DNA of 64,000 nt, taken from contig BFEA01000165.1 in assembly GCA_003427395.1 (NCBI GenBank), positions 1,558,451-1,622,450 on the forward strand, in the 5' to 3' direction. The position numbers and the translations under genes are program-made. The notes below the pieces were generated by a model, which was given only the letters and a program-made list of their open reading frames with translations, searched no databases and was not told the DNA's origin. The DNA comes from Chara braunii (taxonomy: Eukaryota > Streptophyta > Charophyceae > Charales > Characeae). How positions within the stretch are numbered: position 1 is the stretch's first letter; every line of letters starts with the position of its first letter. Shown one piece after another: positions 24,697-36,896 of this stretch.

Positions 24697-25500
24697 AATC
24701 TCGGATCCTGACCATCCTTACGAGCTCCATGCACATCTCGCATACTTGAAAGTTGATGTTGCCATGTCGGCCGCAAACATTTTCCCCTCCTTGTCTCTCA
24801 TCCCTAGGTTTTCAAACAGTTGTTTAAATCCAGCGACCTAACTTAGTTGGTAAGGCACGCAAGTGGCATCCAAGAGGTCTTAGGTTCAATCCCCATTGGC
24901 CTCATGTACCTTTCCGGGCAAGCTTGGCGCCCGCCACCTAGAGATATGCCGTTGGGCCCCCGAGTGGCATTGAGCAGAGACTGCTAATGTTCATAGGGGG
25001 AGGGGACCGAAGGGGAGGCACACTGGCTGGCCCATCGAAGAAGCTCAGTCCTGATGCTACCGGCTGACCCCTGACCTGTATCGCCCACCTGCTCTAGATC
25101 TCGGATCCTGACCATCCTGACGAGCTCCATGCACATTTAGCATACTTGAAAGTTGATGTTGCCATGTCCGCCGCAAACATTTTACCCTCCTTGTCTCTCA
25201 TCCCTAGGTTTTCAAACAGTTGTTTAAATCCAAGGACCTAGCTTAGTTGGTAAGGCGCGCAAGTGGTATTCAAGAGGTCTTGGGTTCAATCCCCATTGGC
25301 CTCATGTACCTTCCCGGGCAAGTTTGGCGTCCGCCACCTAGAGATATACCGTTGATCCCCCCGAGTGGCATTGAGCAAAGACTGCTAATGTTCATAGGGG
25401 TAGGGGACCGGCGGGGAGGCACACTGGCTGGCCCATCGAAGAAGCTCAATCCTGATGCTACCGGCTGACCCCTGACCAGTATCACCCACCTGTTGTAGCA
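24697..25500. repeat. 400-bp tandem duplication containing SINE and flank
   Basis: ATCTCGGATCCTGACCATCC occurs at 24698 and 25098, exactly 400 bp apart. Each unit holds the same pre-insertion flank, the tRNA-like head and the SINE body, so the duplication happened after the SINE had inserted. Confidence 0.9.
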
Positions 25501-25804
25501 GGTATCGCACCTCCTGGTGGGTGCAGCTCCTGCATGTTCCCTCGTTGGAGGATTTTACCGGCTGACCCCTGATCGGTATCGCCCACCTGCTGTAGCATGT
25601 ATCCCACCTGCTGGTGGGTGCTTCTCCCCCATGTTCCCTCGTTGGAGGCTTGAGCACGGAGGTGGCCGCTACGGACTTCCCCGTAATACTATAATGACAA
25701 TAAAAAAGGCCTGAAAGACCGTCGTCTCTAAATTTGACAGGTAATTGAATTGGTTAGGCTTAAAGTATTACCCTTAAAAAAAAAAAAAAAAAAAAAGTTG
25801 TTTA
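24818..25804 (+). mobile_element. tRNA-derived SINE, internally duplicated
   Basis: Each of two heads (about 24832 and 25232) carries an A box (TAGTTGGTAAGG) and a B box (GGTTCAATCCC) at tRNA spacing, followed by a shared body (TGTACCTT, CCGCCACCTAGAGATAT, GAGGCACACTGGCTGGCCCA). A body segment with CTGGTGGGTGC is repeated again at 25500-25640. The 3' end is A21 at 25776-25796. AGTTGTTTA flanks the whole unit at 24818-24826 and 25796-25804, a credible 9-bp target duplication. The remaining flanks join into one uninterrupted sequence if the insert is removed. Confidence 0.8.
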
Positions 25805-26647
25805 GCCATCATCTCATCCTTTGCGATTTCAAACACCTGAGCATGTCGTGGCAATTTTTGTCAAGCCTTTCCAACCGATCCCCTAAAATACTAACTTCAA
25901 CTTCTTGTTTATGAAGGACATGCCCACAAATCTCTGCTCAACTTACATCACATAATCACGTCCTCACTTGGGAACAGTCATTCCTTGCTACATCATTTAA
26001 ACCCGATCCCATGTATACTCTCTCAAAAGGTCATTGTTTCCCAAACAATTTTTACAAAGAATCACTTCTTACTAGTTGCCATCGACTTTTATAAAAACGG
26101 CCCACCGACTTGCTTTTTGTTGCTATTATGCCTTCCAACAACTAACATACTTTACTTACACACCGTAGGATAACAAACTGTGCAATATTTGAAACGCGCG
26201 CCCTCAGTGTTATAGATGTCACATATTATTTCCCACCTATATATCCTCAACTTTATTTTTTGGCAGCCCTTTTGTACCAAATCTACATGCAAGCTTTGAA
26301 ACCTCATTCCCCCCCCATTCTCCACCCTTCCCATCCCCATTCAATTTTTAATAAAAATCACTACGCAAGAAATATATACATTAATTATTATTCATTGATT
26401 CCTTAAGAAGGTTTATTCCAGCATGATGGTCTTCAAGGAAGTTAAGGTTTGTAATGGGTCTGCGGAGAAGAAAACTCCCGTCATTATAAACAAGAGAGAG
26501 GGGGAGATGGTGGTGAAAAAATAAGCTTCACTAACATGGGGTTTATACACAATTAAAAAGACAAAACACTCAACGACTCATAATGACGATTGCGCAATGA
26601 ATGATACTGCAACTACGGTATACCCCCCCTACGCTAGTACTGACATG
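25805..26647. other. no gene recognised
   Basis: No coding, RNA or repeat feature supported. Confidence 0.5.
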
Positions 26648-26755
26648 GACAGCGAACAAAACAATAAACTACCCCTGAAATCATGCCCGCGACCTCGTCA
26701 CGACAGCGAACAAAACAATAAATTACCTCTGAGATCAAGCCCACGACCTAGTCAC
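26648..26755. repeat. 54-bp tandem duplication
   Basis: GACAGCGAACAAAACAATAA starts at 26648 and 26702; the two units differ at a few positions. The length is divisible by three and a frame stays open across both, but no protein family is evident. Confidence 0.9.
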
Positions 26756-29446
26756 ACACACCGAATAGTCACACAACCAAATATAGACCCAACTTGTAAC
26801 CACCCACAGAGTTCCACCATCACATTCCTTGAAAGTTTCAAATTATTATTTTCTTTGTGAAGTACTTTTGCATCAAACTTTTGCACTTTCTTTGTGTTTT
26901 CTAATTTTCATTTTCTTGCCTACTTTCTTTTCAATTCTGTACCAAAAGACTCTATTGTTTGTTTCCAAAAAAACACAATGTGTTGTGACAAGGACAAACA
27001 TATAAGACACTGACCTTTATCCCTCGCTTAACATCTCCCGTTGGGTAAAAATTTAATATTTTTCTTTCCCCCCGTTTAAATGTGTCAAACATTTTCTCAC
27101 TCCCTCCCCTCTATATTTTGCGGCACGGAACGCCATTCTCCCTCCTCTACCCTCTATATTCCCCAATTCAATTTCACGCTTTATTTCACCCTCTCTTTCC
27201 TCTCATTCATTTCCTCGTAAAAAGTATGAAAGGATTTTTCCACCTCATAAAAATTACGTTGGAAACCCCTTGGACAACTAATAACATTGGTTTTACCTTG
27301 GATGTCACATTGTCTTTATCTCCTTATCCATTCCTCCACTTCTCTTTTAGCCAAATGCCTCTACTCTTCCCCATCTCAAACATATGTTATATCTACCTAC
27401 CTCAGGCTACATGTTCCCTTTTCTTGATCTTATTCTTCCAGAATTTTGCCATGCATCTCATCTCCACTTTTCTATTCTGCATTCCCAGGCTATCATCCTC
27501 AACACCAATAACTAAGCGCGAATGGCTTGGACTCCTACTTCAGACTCGTTCACATCTCTTATGATTAAACTGACCTACAGACTTCGTGTCAAACCAACCC
27601 TCTGACCTGACCTCGCCATCCCCCTTACCCGCTCACCAGCGACCTACTTATCAACTAGCCAACCAATTGGATTGGCCGACCGAGGAATCAACGACTTGAC
27701 CTGCCGACTGGCTGAACCCCCTCCAACCTGAGACAGGCCTACGATTTCTTTGAGCCCGCCAGCGAGTGCAAGAGCCCATTCTGCAAACTGGTAACAAATA
27801 ACAAATTTTTGGACATGAATGAATATAGCTGGGACAGGCCACGCCCCTTCATCCAAAAGACCAGCTATACACAAATTTTGCTAAAGGACTCCTGGTTTAA
27901 GGGCCACTCTATGGTACATGCTACTGAAGGCTTATTGACAGCTCGACAGGGCCTTCTGGCGGAGATATTTAGACGGGCTATTGGTGTGCGGACTTGTTCA
28001 AAAAGGGCACTTCGGGGCCATTTAGAGATATTTGGCACACTTCGAGGCTTTCGACCACTGACAGTCTGCACTTGGTCAGTCTTCCAGAGACATTCAGCAA
28101 ACTTAGGGCCTTACTGACACTTGTCTTCTAAGACTCGTATTATCCACCGCGAAGTATGCTGAACCAGGCTGAACCAGGGAGTCAATAAACTCCTGCCACA
28201 ATCCTACAGGGTTGGGTAAAATGGACACAATGCGCACAGCTAGAAGACCTAGCTACAAGTCCACTACGTTCGGGAGGTAGCTTCTTCTTCTTTTAACACA
28301 ACACAAGGTCCCTATTGTTCTGGGGGGCAACAGCCCGGTTGCTTGTCACTGGCGAGCATGCTTGCACATGCAAGTAAGCGGGGGGATGAGATCCTCTAAG
28401 GAGAACAGTCTGACCCCGGTGGCATTAGTCGGCTAGCAAAGGGAGATCTGCAAAAAGGAGCCCACCACCCCAAACCATGGTCCTTCTCTGCTGCTGGTCT
28501 GGGGTGCTGCTAGGCGGTAGCGATTTCACCAATCCCAATATTCACTTTCCAAATTTCCACCGCTCAAATCACACTACTGGTAGCAGCAGACTTTACTCCA
28601 GCATTCCCACTTCCTCTGCGATTGATAAATTTGTAAAACCACCGTAGAACTGTTCCACCGTTGTTTTCGCCTCCAAAGAAACAGTCCACCGTTGTTTTTC
28701 TCTGCCTCTATGGACCAGCCATTTTTTTTTTTTGTTGCAAGGTTCGATTTGTGCTGTGGTGCAGTTTTCCTCATTTTGGCTGACGCCGCTCGCACAATAG
28801 ATCCAGTACGCTGAGCCGCAAAAGACAGCTCATACATGACACCCGCCAAACAAATTAGCTGGGACATGGACAGGCGGTTCGGGAGAGCAGCAGTTGGTAG
28901 TTACTGATCAACGTGCTTTTAGGGCCAGGCCAAACCGTGCATGCACGGCCTCGAACCAGCACCCTCCCTCGCGAAATCCTGCCCACCTTCAGCGTTGTAG
29001 CGTCCTTGAAATCACACCACACACACAACACCACACCACAAACACTGCAATCAACACACACACCGCACGGCCAGCACACAACCCTCCACCTCTACCAAAC
29101 CCGGTCACCCCAAGAAGAGCAGGACATGGCATCCGTAATAAGCATATGGATACCGAATGGAGGTCGCTAGAATGCAAACAAAATAGAAAGGCAAATTGCC
29201 AACTCGCTTTTAGCTGACATGTATATACGAGGCATGCAACACTTGCGGGAACGAGAACTTCAATGCAGAAAAACTACCATAACGCAACATTCATACCACC
29301 CCTCGCTGGCTGTGCAGCTGGACATCCTACACGCCGTGCTTGCGACACCACATCGGCGGACACCTGTGGCATTCACAAAGATACCTCTCCAGGCAATTAG
29401 TCGCATACCAAATACATTTACACCCGCTCTCAGTGCACAATATACT
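26756..29446. other. no gene recognised
   Basis: Composition returns to about balanced from 27.6 kb. The 160-codon frame at 27082-27564 is T-rich hydrophobic translation without a recognisable family and is not accepted. Confidence 0.5.
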
Positions 29447-29450
29447 TTAA

Positions 29451-29628
29451 ACCACCAGTACACCCAGGCCTTTTTTCCACACCGCCAGCGGTGCACTTTC
29501 CGAACTGCCAGCGCGACACTACTTGGCTGGCAGCGCTAGCCCTTGTGGTCCGGTAAGTCCTAGCCGCAAAAACAATGTTGCGGCGACAAGATGTTTTCGC
29601 TGCAAGGCTGGCGCTGTGTACTTGTGAT
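29451..29628. mobile_element. TTAA-flanked MITE, family A, copy 2 (178 bp)
   Basis: TTAA lies on both sides (29447-29450 and 29629-29632). Ends are ACCACCAGTACACCCAGGCC and, on the other strand, ATCACAAGTACACAGCGCC. The interior is similar to the element at 33970-34158, including CTGGCAGCGC- and CTGCAAGGCT-type stretches. Confidence 0.85.
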
Positions 29629-29901
29629 TTAAAACAGACGAAAACAAAAATAATAACCTTCCTGCCACAAACTGCCCACTCTCACATACAGCTCGCAACC
29701 GTGCAAATTTCCTTTTCTTTTTTAAATAGTAACCATCCTGATGCGCAGCCTTGAACTGAGTATAACATAAAATAAGAAGGTCGTAGTAATTCAAGATAAA
29801 TGTTGATGTGTTATCATATTATCGACTTGTTAGGTTTCGTAAAGTAATTGATACATTTCGTAAAGTAATTGATACAACAACAATAGTCCCTGAATCTTTA
29901 A

Positions 29902-30019
29902 ACCACCAGTACGTCCACATTCTTAGGCCGTAACGCAGTGGAGGAATTAGCCTGCCTCACAGAGCCAAATTCATTCAACTCAGAGCACAATCCCAAGGAA
30001 TGTGGTAGTTACTGGTGGT
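29902..30019. mobile_element. TTAA-flanked MITE, family A, copy 3 (118 bp)
   Basis: Left TTAA (29898-29901), right TCAA (one change). Ends ACCACCAGTACGTCCAC and ACCACCAGTAACTACC (other strand). The body (TTCTTAGGCCGT, GCCAAATTCATT) is shared with the copy at 32882-32997. Confidence 0.85.
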
Positions 30020-30347
30020 TCAAGTCAAGTCCAGCCTCTTCCTCCCTCCTAGAACGCAGAGTTGGCAAAATCCAGCCTTCCTCAGTTATTCCCTCTAGAA
30101 GGCATACCTAGACGCCACGTTTCCTAAAGGTATCTGGATGCATCTTACTGCAATCACGGCCAGAGCTGAGTCGAAAATGTTGTAGTCCAAGTACGCCCTC
30201 AGTTAAATCAGCAAGATCTCCATCTCGTGTGTCATTAGTTTCCTAATCCGGAGATGGAGAGGACCGTGCCTACCTCAGTTACGATCAGCACAGATGAGCT
30301 GGTTACCCAACTACCCTTCTTCTCCTTGGGAATACCCACTCCATTAA

Positions 30348-30929
30348 ACCACCACTACCCTCGCCGTTTTAAATTAGGGGGGACCGGTAGCACAGGCTCA
30401 TGAGGGCTACCGATAGCACAGTGGGGGGGCTGGGCGTAGTGCCAGAATTCGAAAATGCGTTCAATTTTCCCAACAATTTATTTTGCTGTTAAAATGGTTT
30501 TTTTTTTAATTTTTAAAATATTTTTCCTATAAAGATCGCGACAAAATCTACGGACCCTCGAATTTTCAGAGTTGCTGAATCATCCTTCCGAGTGCAAAAA
30601 ATCGCAAAAGTCGAGGTACTTTTCCCGTTGGCCCAGACACGGTAGTGGCAAAAATGGAAAACACAACGAAACGGCACAGCATTTATTTCGCGGTCTATAA
30701 TTTTTCGTTTTCATTTTTTTAAATATTTTTTCCTGAACAGATGACAACCTAATCCATAGGATCTCAAATTTTCATATGTTTTCACTAATTCTTCTGACCG
30801 TGAAAAATCGTCTAAGTCCGCACTTGAAACTTTTCGGCCTCGCCTGCGCCTGCCAGTCGCCTCCCCCACTAAGAACCCGATCCGTAAAGCCACGAAAAAC
30901 GATTGTACGCCGGCGGGGGTAGGGGTGAT
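30348..30929. mobile_element. TTAA-flanked element with internal duplication (582 bp)
   Basis: TTAA at 30344-30347 and 30930-30933 flanks inverted ends ACCACCACTACCCTCGCCG and, on the other strand, ATCACCCCTACCCCCGCCG. The interior holds two diverged direct copies of about 150 bp (about 30490-30640 and 30705-30835), each with an A/T run, TTTTTCCT, TCAAATTTTCA-like and CGTGAAAAATCG-like blocks. It is the longest TTAA-flanked element here but has no transposase. Confidence 0.75.
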
Positions 30930-30933
30930 TTAA

Positions 30934-32364
30934 TGGAGATTCACACAAATGCCCCTGAATGAGTGGTGAGCATCCTCTGGGCTTTTACCCCCCTGCTACA
31001 TAGGTCCCTTGTGTGTGCTGACATGATTGGGGCCAAGCGTCAAGCACATCCACCTCACATGTGTACCATTTCCACATGCTTGGCCAGTACACTAACCAAA
31101 GAAGCCACAGCGAAGAAAGAAAACACAGAGAAGAAAGAAACCACAGAGAAGAAGGGCATACAACATCTCTTTCCTCACAAGAGATGACTTCATCCAACAC
31201 TACTAAAATGAAGAAAGAATAGATCCTCCCTCTTCCCTATCATCACCCACCTTGCACACCGATGCAGAACACACAGGAAAATAAAACACCGTTCCTCTTC
31301 CTTCCCCTCAATAAGCTTCAGCCAAAGAATGGCGAAGTACATATGACAATCTAGCAATCAAGACCTAATAACACAAGTAATGCTTCTGTTCAGCTGAAGA
31401 CAGTAGCAGCCTTGCTCAGTCATTTACGATCTAACATCATGCCGGCATAGGCTACAAGCGGGCTTCGTTGTGAACAGCATCTCATCCGTGCAAACATCCA
31501 CGAACACAGTCAATCATCCACGCCCGGACATGTCTCCATCTTCGAAGCTTTGCAGGGGGCCATAAGATAGCCAGCGCAACCAATCATGGCAGTGCAGAAA
31601 TACTCCACATAGAGACGATCTCTGCGAGTGCACACATGCGGAGCATAGAGACCAAATGCTACCTGGTGTCAGCCTTGCCAGGCCACGGTACGCATAGAGA
31701 CCAAGCTTTCCATCACGGTCTAGAATGGGCATGTGAATGATAGGGTGGCTTCGCAAAGAGGTGACCCTGCCTTCCACTCTCAAAGGTACTTCTGCCATGC
31801 GACTTATACAGGCAGTACATTCAATCATACTGTGTCACAGACACAACGACAACCAAGCACTTCCACTCCAACCCTCCTGGCATGTCACGGCAACCAGGCC
31901 TACAATGTAGCAGGATGTCGAGGTAACAAAATGCGGAGAGAATGGCCTACAGAAGAGAGGAAACCTTATGGTAGTACAAATTCGCTCGGCATACTTGGCT
32001 TTTGAGGCAACACTATCCTCGATCGACGACACCATGAATTTGCATGCCCTCTGGTACCACCACCACTCAGTTGGCAAGAACCAGCGAACGAGGGTAAGAC
32101 AGAGCAGCACTCTGCGAGCGAGGGTGAGACAGACCGGCACTCAGGCATACCGACAGCTAAAAAAAAACATGGTCATTTAAAAGTCGCCACACACAAAAAT
32201 GAATATAAGTCCGCACTCTTCCACACTATGCCTTCTTCACAGATCTTATTTCCGCACACCACTGCTAACACGCAGCTTTTCCATTTCCCGCTTATGCCAG
32301 ATTCTAAGCTTTCCCGATTCATGACTGGTGTTGTCCATCTCCTGACAGACACGCACGAACCCCC
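30934..32364. other. no gene recognised
   Basis: A purine-rich microrepeat with AAGAAAGAAA and CACAGAGAAG units lies at 31100-31160. No coding feature supported. Confidence 0.5.
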
Positions 32365-32493
<129 letters not shown>

Positions 32494-32881
32494 CAACAAC
32501 GTAGGTTTTCACCGTAACGCTGGCCATTGATTTTCTCTGAAATCACTTGAAGATTGACAACTTGAGCATCTGTCAAACGCAAGGTGCAACAACAGTAGAT
32601 GCCAGCTTTTGGCTCGGGCCTGTTTAGTAGGTCCCCCGCCGCCAATTCCTTTTCATCTACGGCGCTCGGCCTCCTGAATTTCCAGACAGGCTCAAAACAG
32701 GTTCTCCAGACAGGCTAAGACTTCAGACCTGGTTGGCTGGTGAATGATTGGTGAATGCTAAAACTGCAAGAGGAAGAGGGTGTATCTATACTAACCTGGC
32801 TTGTACGCAATGGATATAGAGACAAAACAACAACGAAGTAAATCCCTTCTGTCACAGGAGCACATTACTAGTCATTGTTAA

Positions 32882-32997
32882 ACCACAAGTACCTCCACGT
32901 TCTTAGGCCGTTAACGTGGTGGACGAATTTGCCTGCTGCGCGGGGCCAAATTCATTGGAATCAGAGGGGACCGAAGAATGCTATAGGTACTGGTCGT
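32882..32997. mobile_element. TTAA-flanked MITE, family A, copy 4 (116 bp)
   Basis: Perfect TTAA on both sides (32878-32881, 32998-33001). Ends ACCACAAGTACCTCCACG and ACGACCAGTACCTATAGC (other strand). The body matches copy 3 at 29902. Confidence 0.9.
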
Positions 32998-33001
32998 TTA
33001 A

Positions 33002-33635
33002 CAGCTACCATTCTTTACAAATCATTGCTGCGGAGTACCTCTCCCGAGAATTTTTGCCAGACTCGCATCCAGACGTTCGTCGCTGGCCCTGTTACGAGTG
33101 TCACTGTTATTCATGTTCCACAGATCATCGCTATAATGCTCGTACTCATTATTATTCTTGTAAAAAAGCAAGCAAACAACGGCAGTTGTTGCTACACCAA
33201 TCACTGGCCAAATAGCCTTGGGATGGTTACCTTTTAATTCTTTTCAAGATGCTTTAGTTACTAAAGCATTTTGAAAAGAATATGAGAATATTCTATTGAT
33301 TGAAAATCAAAGGTTTTAATTTGATCTTTCTAATGAATATTCATAATTAAAAAAAAAAAAAAGAATCTAATAATCTATACTCTGGATATACCTCGCCGTT
33401 TCACATAGTCGTTGCTATTGTTGTGCCTACCAACTTCACCATAATAGAAAGTCCGGTCATTATCCCTATAATCTGAACTACCCGCAAATACAATGCTAAT
33501 GACTACAGCATTCTTTAGTGGCAACGGCAGTACTGTATCGCCAGTCATGATTACTACACCTGGCACCAAGCCTATTCTAGTTACACTTGCCTGTTTCACA
33601 TAGTTATTGCTATCGTTCCTAGTCTATTATCAGTC
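33002..33635. other. no firm gene; long hairpin at 33237-33281; two short minus-strand frames
   Basis: ATTCTTTTCAAGATGCTTTA (33237 on) pairs with 33261-33281 as a 21-bp stem with one G-T wobble and the loop TTA. Two minus-strand frames (33204-33022 and 33599-33375) each encode a hydrophobic stretch followed by a Tyr/Asp/Asn-rich tail (NNNEYEHYSDDLW; SSDYRDNDRTFYYG). TTTCACATAGT occurs at both ends of the second frame. Coding status is doubtful. Confidence 0.4.
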
Positions 33636-33639
33636 TTAA

Positions 33640-33762
33640 ACTACCAGTACACCTCTTCGCCCATCAGCAAAAGTCCGGGCTGGGGCACCATTGAGAAACG
33701 CATTGGCGGGCCTTTGGAGCCTTTCTGTCCTGCCGCCTCTATGCATGGTGTGCACTGGTGGT
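33640..33762. mobile_element. TTAA-flanked MITE, family A, copy 5 (123 bp), first of a chain
   Basis: TTAA at 33636-33639 and 33763-33766. Ends ACTACCAGTACACCTC and ACCACCAGTGCACACC (other strand). The right TTAA is also the left TTAA of the next element. Confidence 0.85.
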
Positions 33763-33766
33763 TTAA

Positions 33767-33965
33767 ACCACCAGTACTCGACCCATACATCGGCCGAGGC
33801 CCTTGTCATATATGCAGCACGTTACACGGGCGTCAGGCCTGCTGCCACAACGGCTGGCAGCCTGCTGAAAAGAGATGTCGCACTGGGAGTTCAACAAAGC
33901 TTGGCGTGCCAGCCATTGGCTTTTCCAGCACCCGAGAAAACTGCGCCTTGGAACTATAGGTGGGT
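33767..33965. mobile_element. TTAA-flanked MITE, family A, copy 6 (199 bp), middle of the chain
   Basis: Shares TTAA 33763-33766 with copy 5 and TTAA 33966-33969 with copy 7. The left end is ACCACCAGTACTCG; the right end is weaker (ACCCACCTATAGTTC on the other strand). Confidence 0.7.
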
Positions 33966-33969
33966 TTAA

Positions 33970-34158
33970 ACTACTACCAGGACACCCCGCCCTGGAGAAG
34001 CTGCACTGCACGCCAAACTTCTCTAAATTGCCAGGTTCACGCTTGTTTTCTTCTTTGGCTGGCGCCGCCAGCCATTGTGCCCCGATTGGGCTTGACCCGC
34101 AAAATTTTCAGAGTAGGCATCTACGAACTCCTGCAAGGCTAGGGCAGGGACTCGCGAT
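33970..34158. mobile_element. TTAA-flanked MITE, family A, copy 7 (189 bp), last of the chain
   Basis: Begins ACTACTACCAGGACACC after the shared TTAA. The interior aligns with copy 2 at 29451. The right end (…CTCGCGAT) is followed by TATA, probably a mutated TTAA. Confidence 0.7.
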
Positions 34159-36192
34159 TATAGTTTACTCCAAGAAATAACAGAGTTGTTATCAAAGCAG
34201 CCCCTCGTCAACCAAGAATGCGACCAAAACGCCTTGCTACGAAACTACCGAGTAGAGGTAAGACTACAGTAAGTGCAATCAGACTTGTATCGAACTTGCT
34301 TCAGCGTGCATACATGGTGCATGGCGCCCACACAAAGCTCAGAGATAAATGAGGCCAGGAACACAGCTCAGATTAAAACTTGTCTTGAAATGGCTATCGC
34401 ATGGGGCGCCAGACAAAGATTCCCACTCGATCAACTGTATCCTCCAGCAACTTATGCACGCACACAAGCTAACACTAGGATCACCCTGGACGTCCCGCAC
34501 CCACACACTCACACTCACACGCTCTGCACATACACAGAGACCAGCCTCCTAACCGGCAGCTACGCCTGCCGTCTATCTCCTACCACTAACTGGCGGCTAT
34601 GGCCACGTCTTCCCCCTCTTATAGCCCTCTTCCTCTCCGGGCACCTGCAGACCTCAGTAGCACATAACACGCAGACAGCACTTCCGCACGGCTCACAGGC
34701 AGAATGAATGAACGACTTCACGCTACCTCTCTATTCATACTTCGGATCGTCGTTGGTCTGCCCTTGGACTCCGGGCCCGGTGTGCACACAGTCCCACATG
34801 GTACTCGCTGACTGGATAAGGTGCGACCTGGGACTGGGTACTGCTGAATAGGCTAGGTAGGACTAGAACTGCCCTTTGCTGACTATGTTAGGACTGCCCT
34901 CTGCTGACTCAGACGCCGACTGAGTCCGACTCAGGAAAGGCCGCTCCCCAAGTTTCCGAAAGGTCGTAGACTTGACCTTTCAGAGCAACAGTAACTACAA
35001 TCTACGCCAACGCTACGACCACTGAAACTAAGACCTACGGTTCAAGACCCGGCGACCACACCATATACAACAGCTGAATATACGACTTTCAGGACACAGG
35101 TCGCAGGTTCAAACACATGGGTCAACGGCCACTGTACATGGGCAAGGGGGAGATCTTGGGATCCAGCCCTGGGTGCTGCATCTCCTACTGTAAAAGGTGA
35201 GAACCGTTTCAACAAGTAAACACACATTTCAAATCTTTTTTTGTGATTGATGATCGTGATAGTTGATTCCAGTGCTTGGACTCACTGAAGTCATGCCTTC
35301 GGCTTCGCCCCCTTGATGTCCTGAGGTTGCCTGGAAGTCCACAGGGGAAACCCCTCCGAATAGGTAAAAGAGAACTCGAAACCGAAGTCGAAACAGCCAC
35401 AGGCACTCAGCTGATCAGAGATTAGATAGGATTTTCACATGGCTGCACTTTGCATTCGTTTCCTTTTCACAACACTCAGGGCATACTCGCCATTACGGAC
35501 TGACCTCGATGCATCTGCCCGCAGGCACGTTCAGAGCCAAGTCCAGTTCTCACAATTTCCAAGCTAGAAGTGCACAAGGATGAAGTGAGAACACCCTGCA
35601 TTTGTTGTTGTTGTTGTTGTTGTTTTTTTTTTTTTTTTTCCTTTGGAAAGGACAACGACCTTGCAATTTCACCATTGGACTGACTCTTTTTCTTTGAACA
35701 AGGCGACGACCTCCGAGTCCAGGCAACTGCGAGTTGCCGTACTTACTCCTCTGAGTCCTCTCCTCTGCATTTCAACAGTTCAGGGGTGTGAGGACACCGT
35801 TCCTTGAAAATTACTATGCCAAAGAACAGAGAACAACGCCTCCAATTGCTTAGAGGCCTTGTTTCACCAATGTCTCCCTCTGAACATCGGTTGAAAGTGG
35901 AACAGTACAGAGTATATTAGCAAGGTCCCTGCAAAGATCACATGCATAAATCCACAAATGGTATAAAGATTGTGGGAACAGAAGAAGAAAGAAAAAAACT
36001 ATATCTGTTTCTGGACTGTAAACACACAACTACAGTATAGAAACCTCATTCCCCTTTCTAACCACTTCGGCAGTGAAGTTTGGCCCAGAGACGAATAGTG
36101 CGAGATTATCGAGTTACCACGAATGGTAAGCATGAAGGACAGTCTATGGGAATCTCAGTGACTCACTTCCACCTTGCACACACACGCGCACG

Positions 36193-36193
<1 letters not shown>
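34159..36193. other. no gene recognised
   Basis: Contains (TTG)n and poly(T) at 35600-35640 and a run of CACA near 34500. The 144-codon frame at 34273 has no recognisable domain. Confidence 0.5.
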
Positions 36194-36259
<66 letters not shown>

Positions 36260-36349
36260 NNNNNNNNNNNNNNNNNNNNNNNNNNNNNNNNNNNNNNNNN
36301 NNNNNNNNNNNNNNNNNNNNNNNGGGGGGGGGGGGGGGGGGGGGGGGGG
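36194..36349. repeat. (GA)n, assembly gap, then poly(G)
   Basis: (AG)n to 36259, 64 N (36260-36323), then 26 G. The true array length is unknown. Confidence 0.95.
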
Positions 36350-36810
36350 TGGACCACAGACAAGAATGTGTTTGGACAGTGACATGGGAAGATAGGACCC
36401 GGCTGGGAAGACGCTTTCTGTGATTGGAATGGAATCTTAAAAACATAATGATTGCAAGTACTTCGTATTGAGAATTCACAATCCATTATCTCATTTCATT
36501 TTTCACCCCCTTACATTACACATGTAAGGATACACTCTTGCAGGCTCCAAAACCAGTCTGCTTCTGCCAACCCCTCTACGGTTGTCACAAAGCAAGCCAA
36601 CAGGATCTTAAGGCCTAGGAGAGTCGTGAGAGATCATGAAAGGACAGAGAAGGAATTCTACAGCCTATTTTCACACAAAAGCACCTCCACAGATTACCGG
36701 TGCACTTTACCTGGAACCCCCCGTACATCTGGGCAACTTCAGAAAAAAAGCAACCAACAGATGATTTTACCTTCATGCGCTGCCTCCTCTATCTGAATTT
36801 GGCAGCATTC
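36350..36810. other. no gene recognised
   Basis: No feature supported. Confidence 0.5.
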
Positions 36811-36836
36811 GTGGTGGGGGTGGCGGCGGCGGGGGT

Positions 36837-36890
<54 letters not shown>

Positions 36891-36896
36891 GGTGGC
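36811..36896. repeat. (GGC/GGT)n trinucleotide repeat
   Basis: About 28 GGC/GGT/GGG triplets. Long Ala/Val, Gly or Pro frames across it are compositional. Confidence 0.95.

Noticed and set aside
35040-35130. B-box-like GCAGGTTCAAAC suggesting a SINE
   Set aside because: No A box at the expected distance, no tail, no target duplication.
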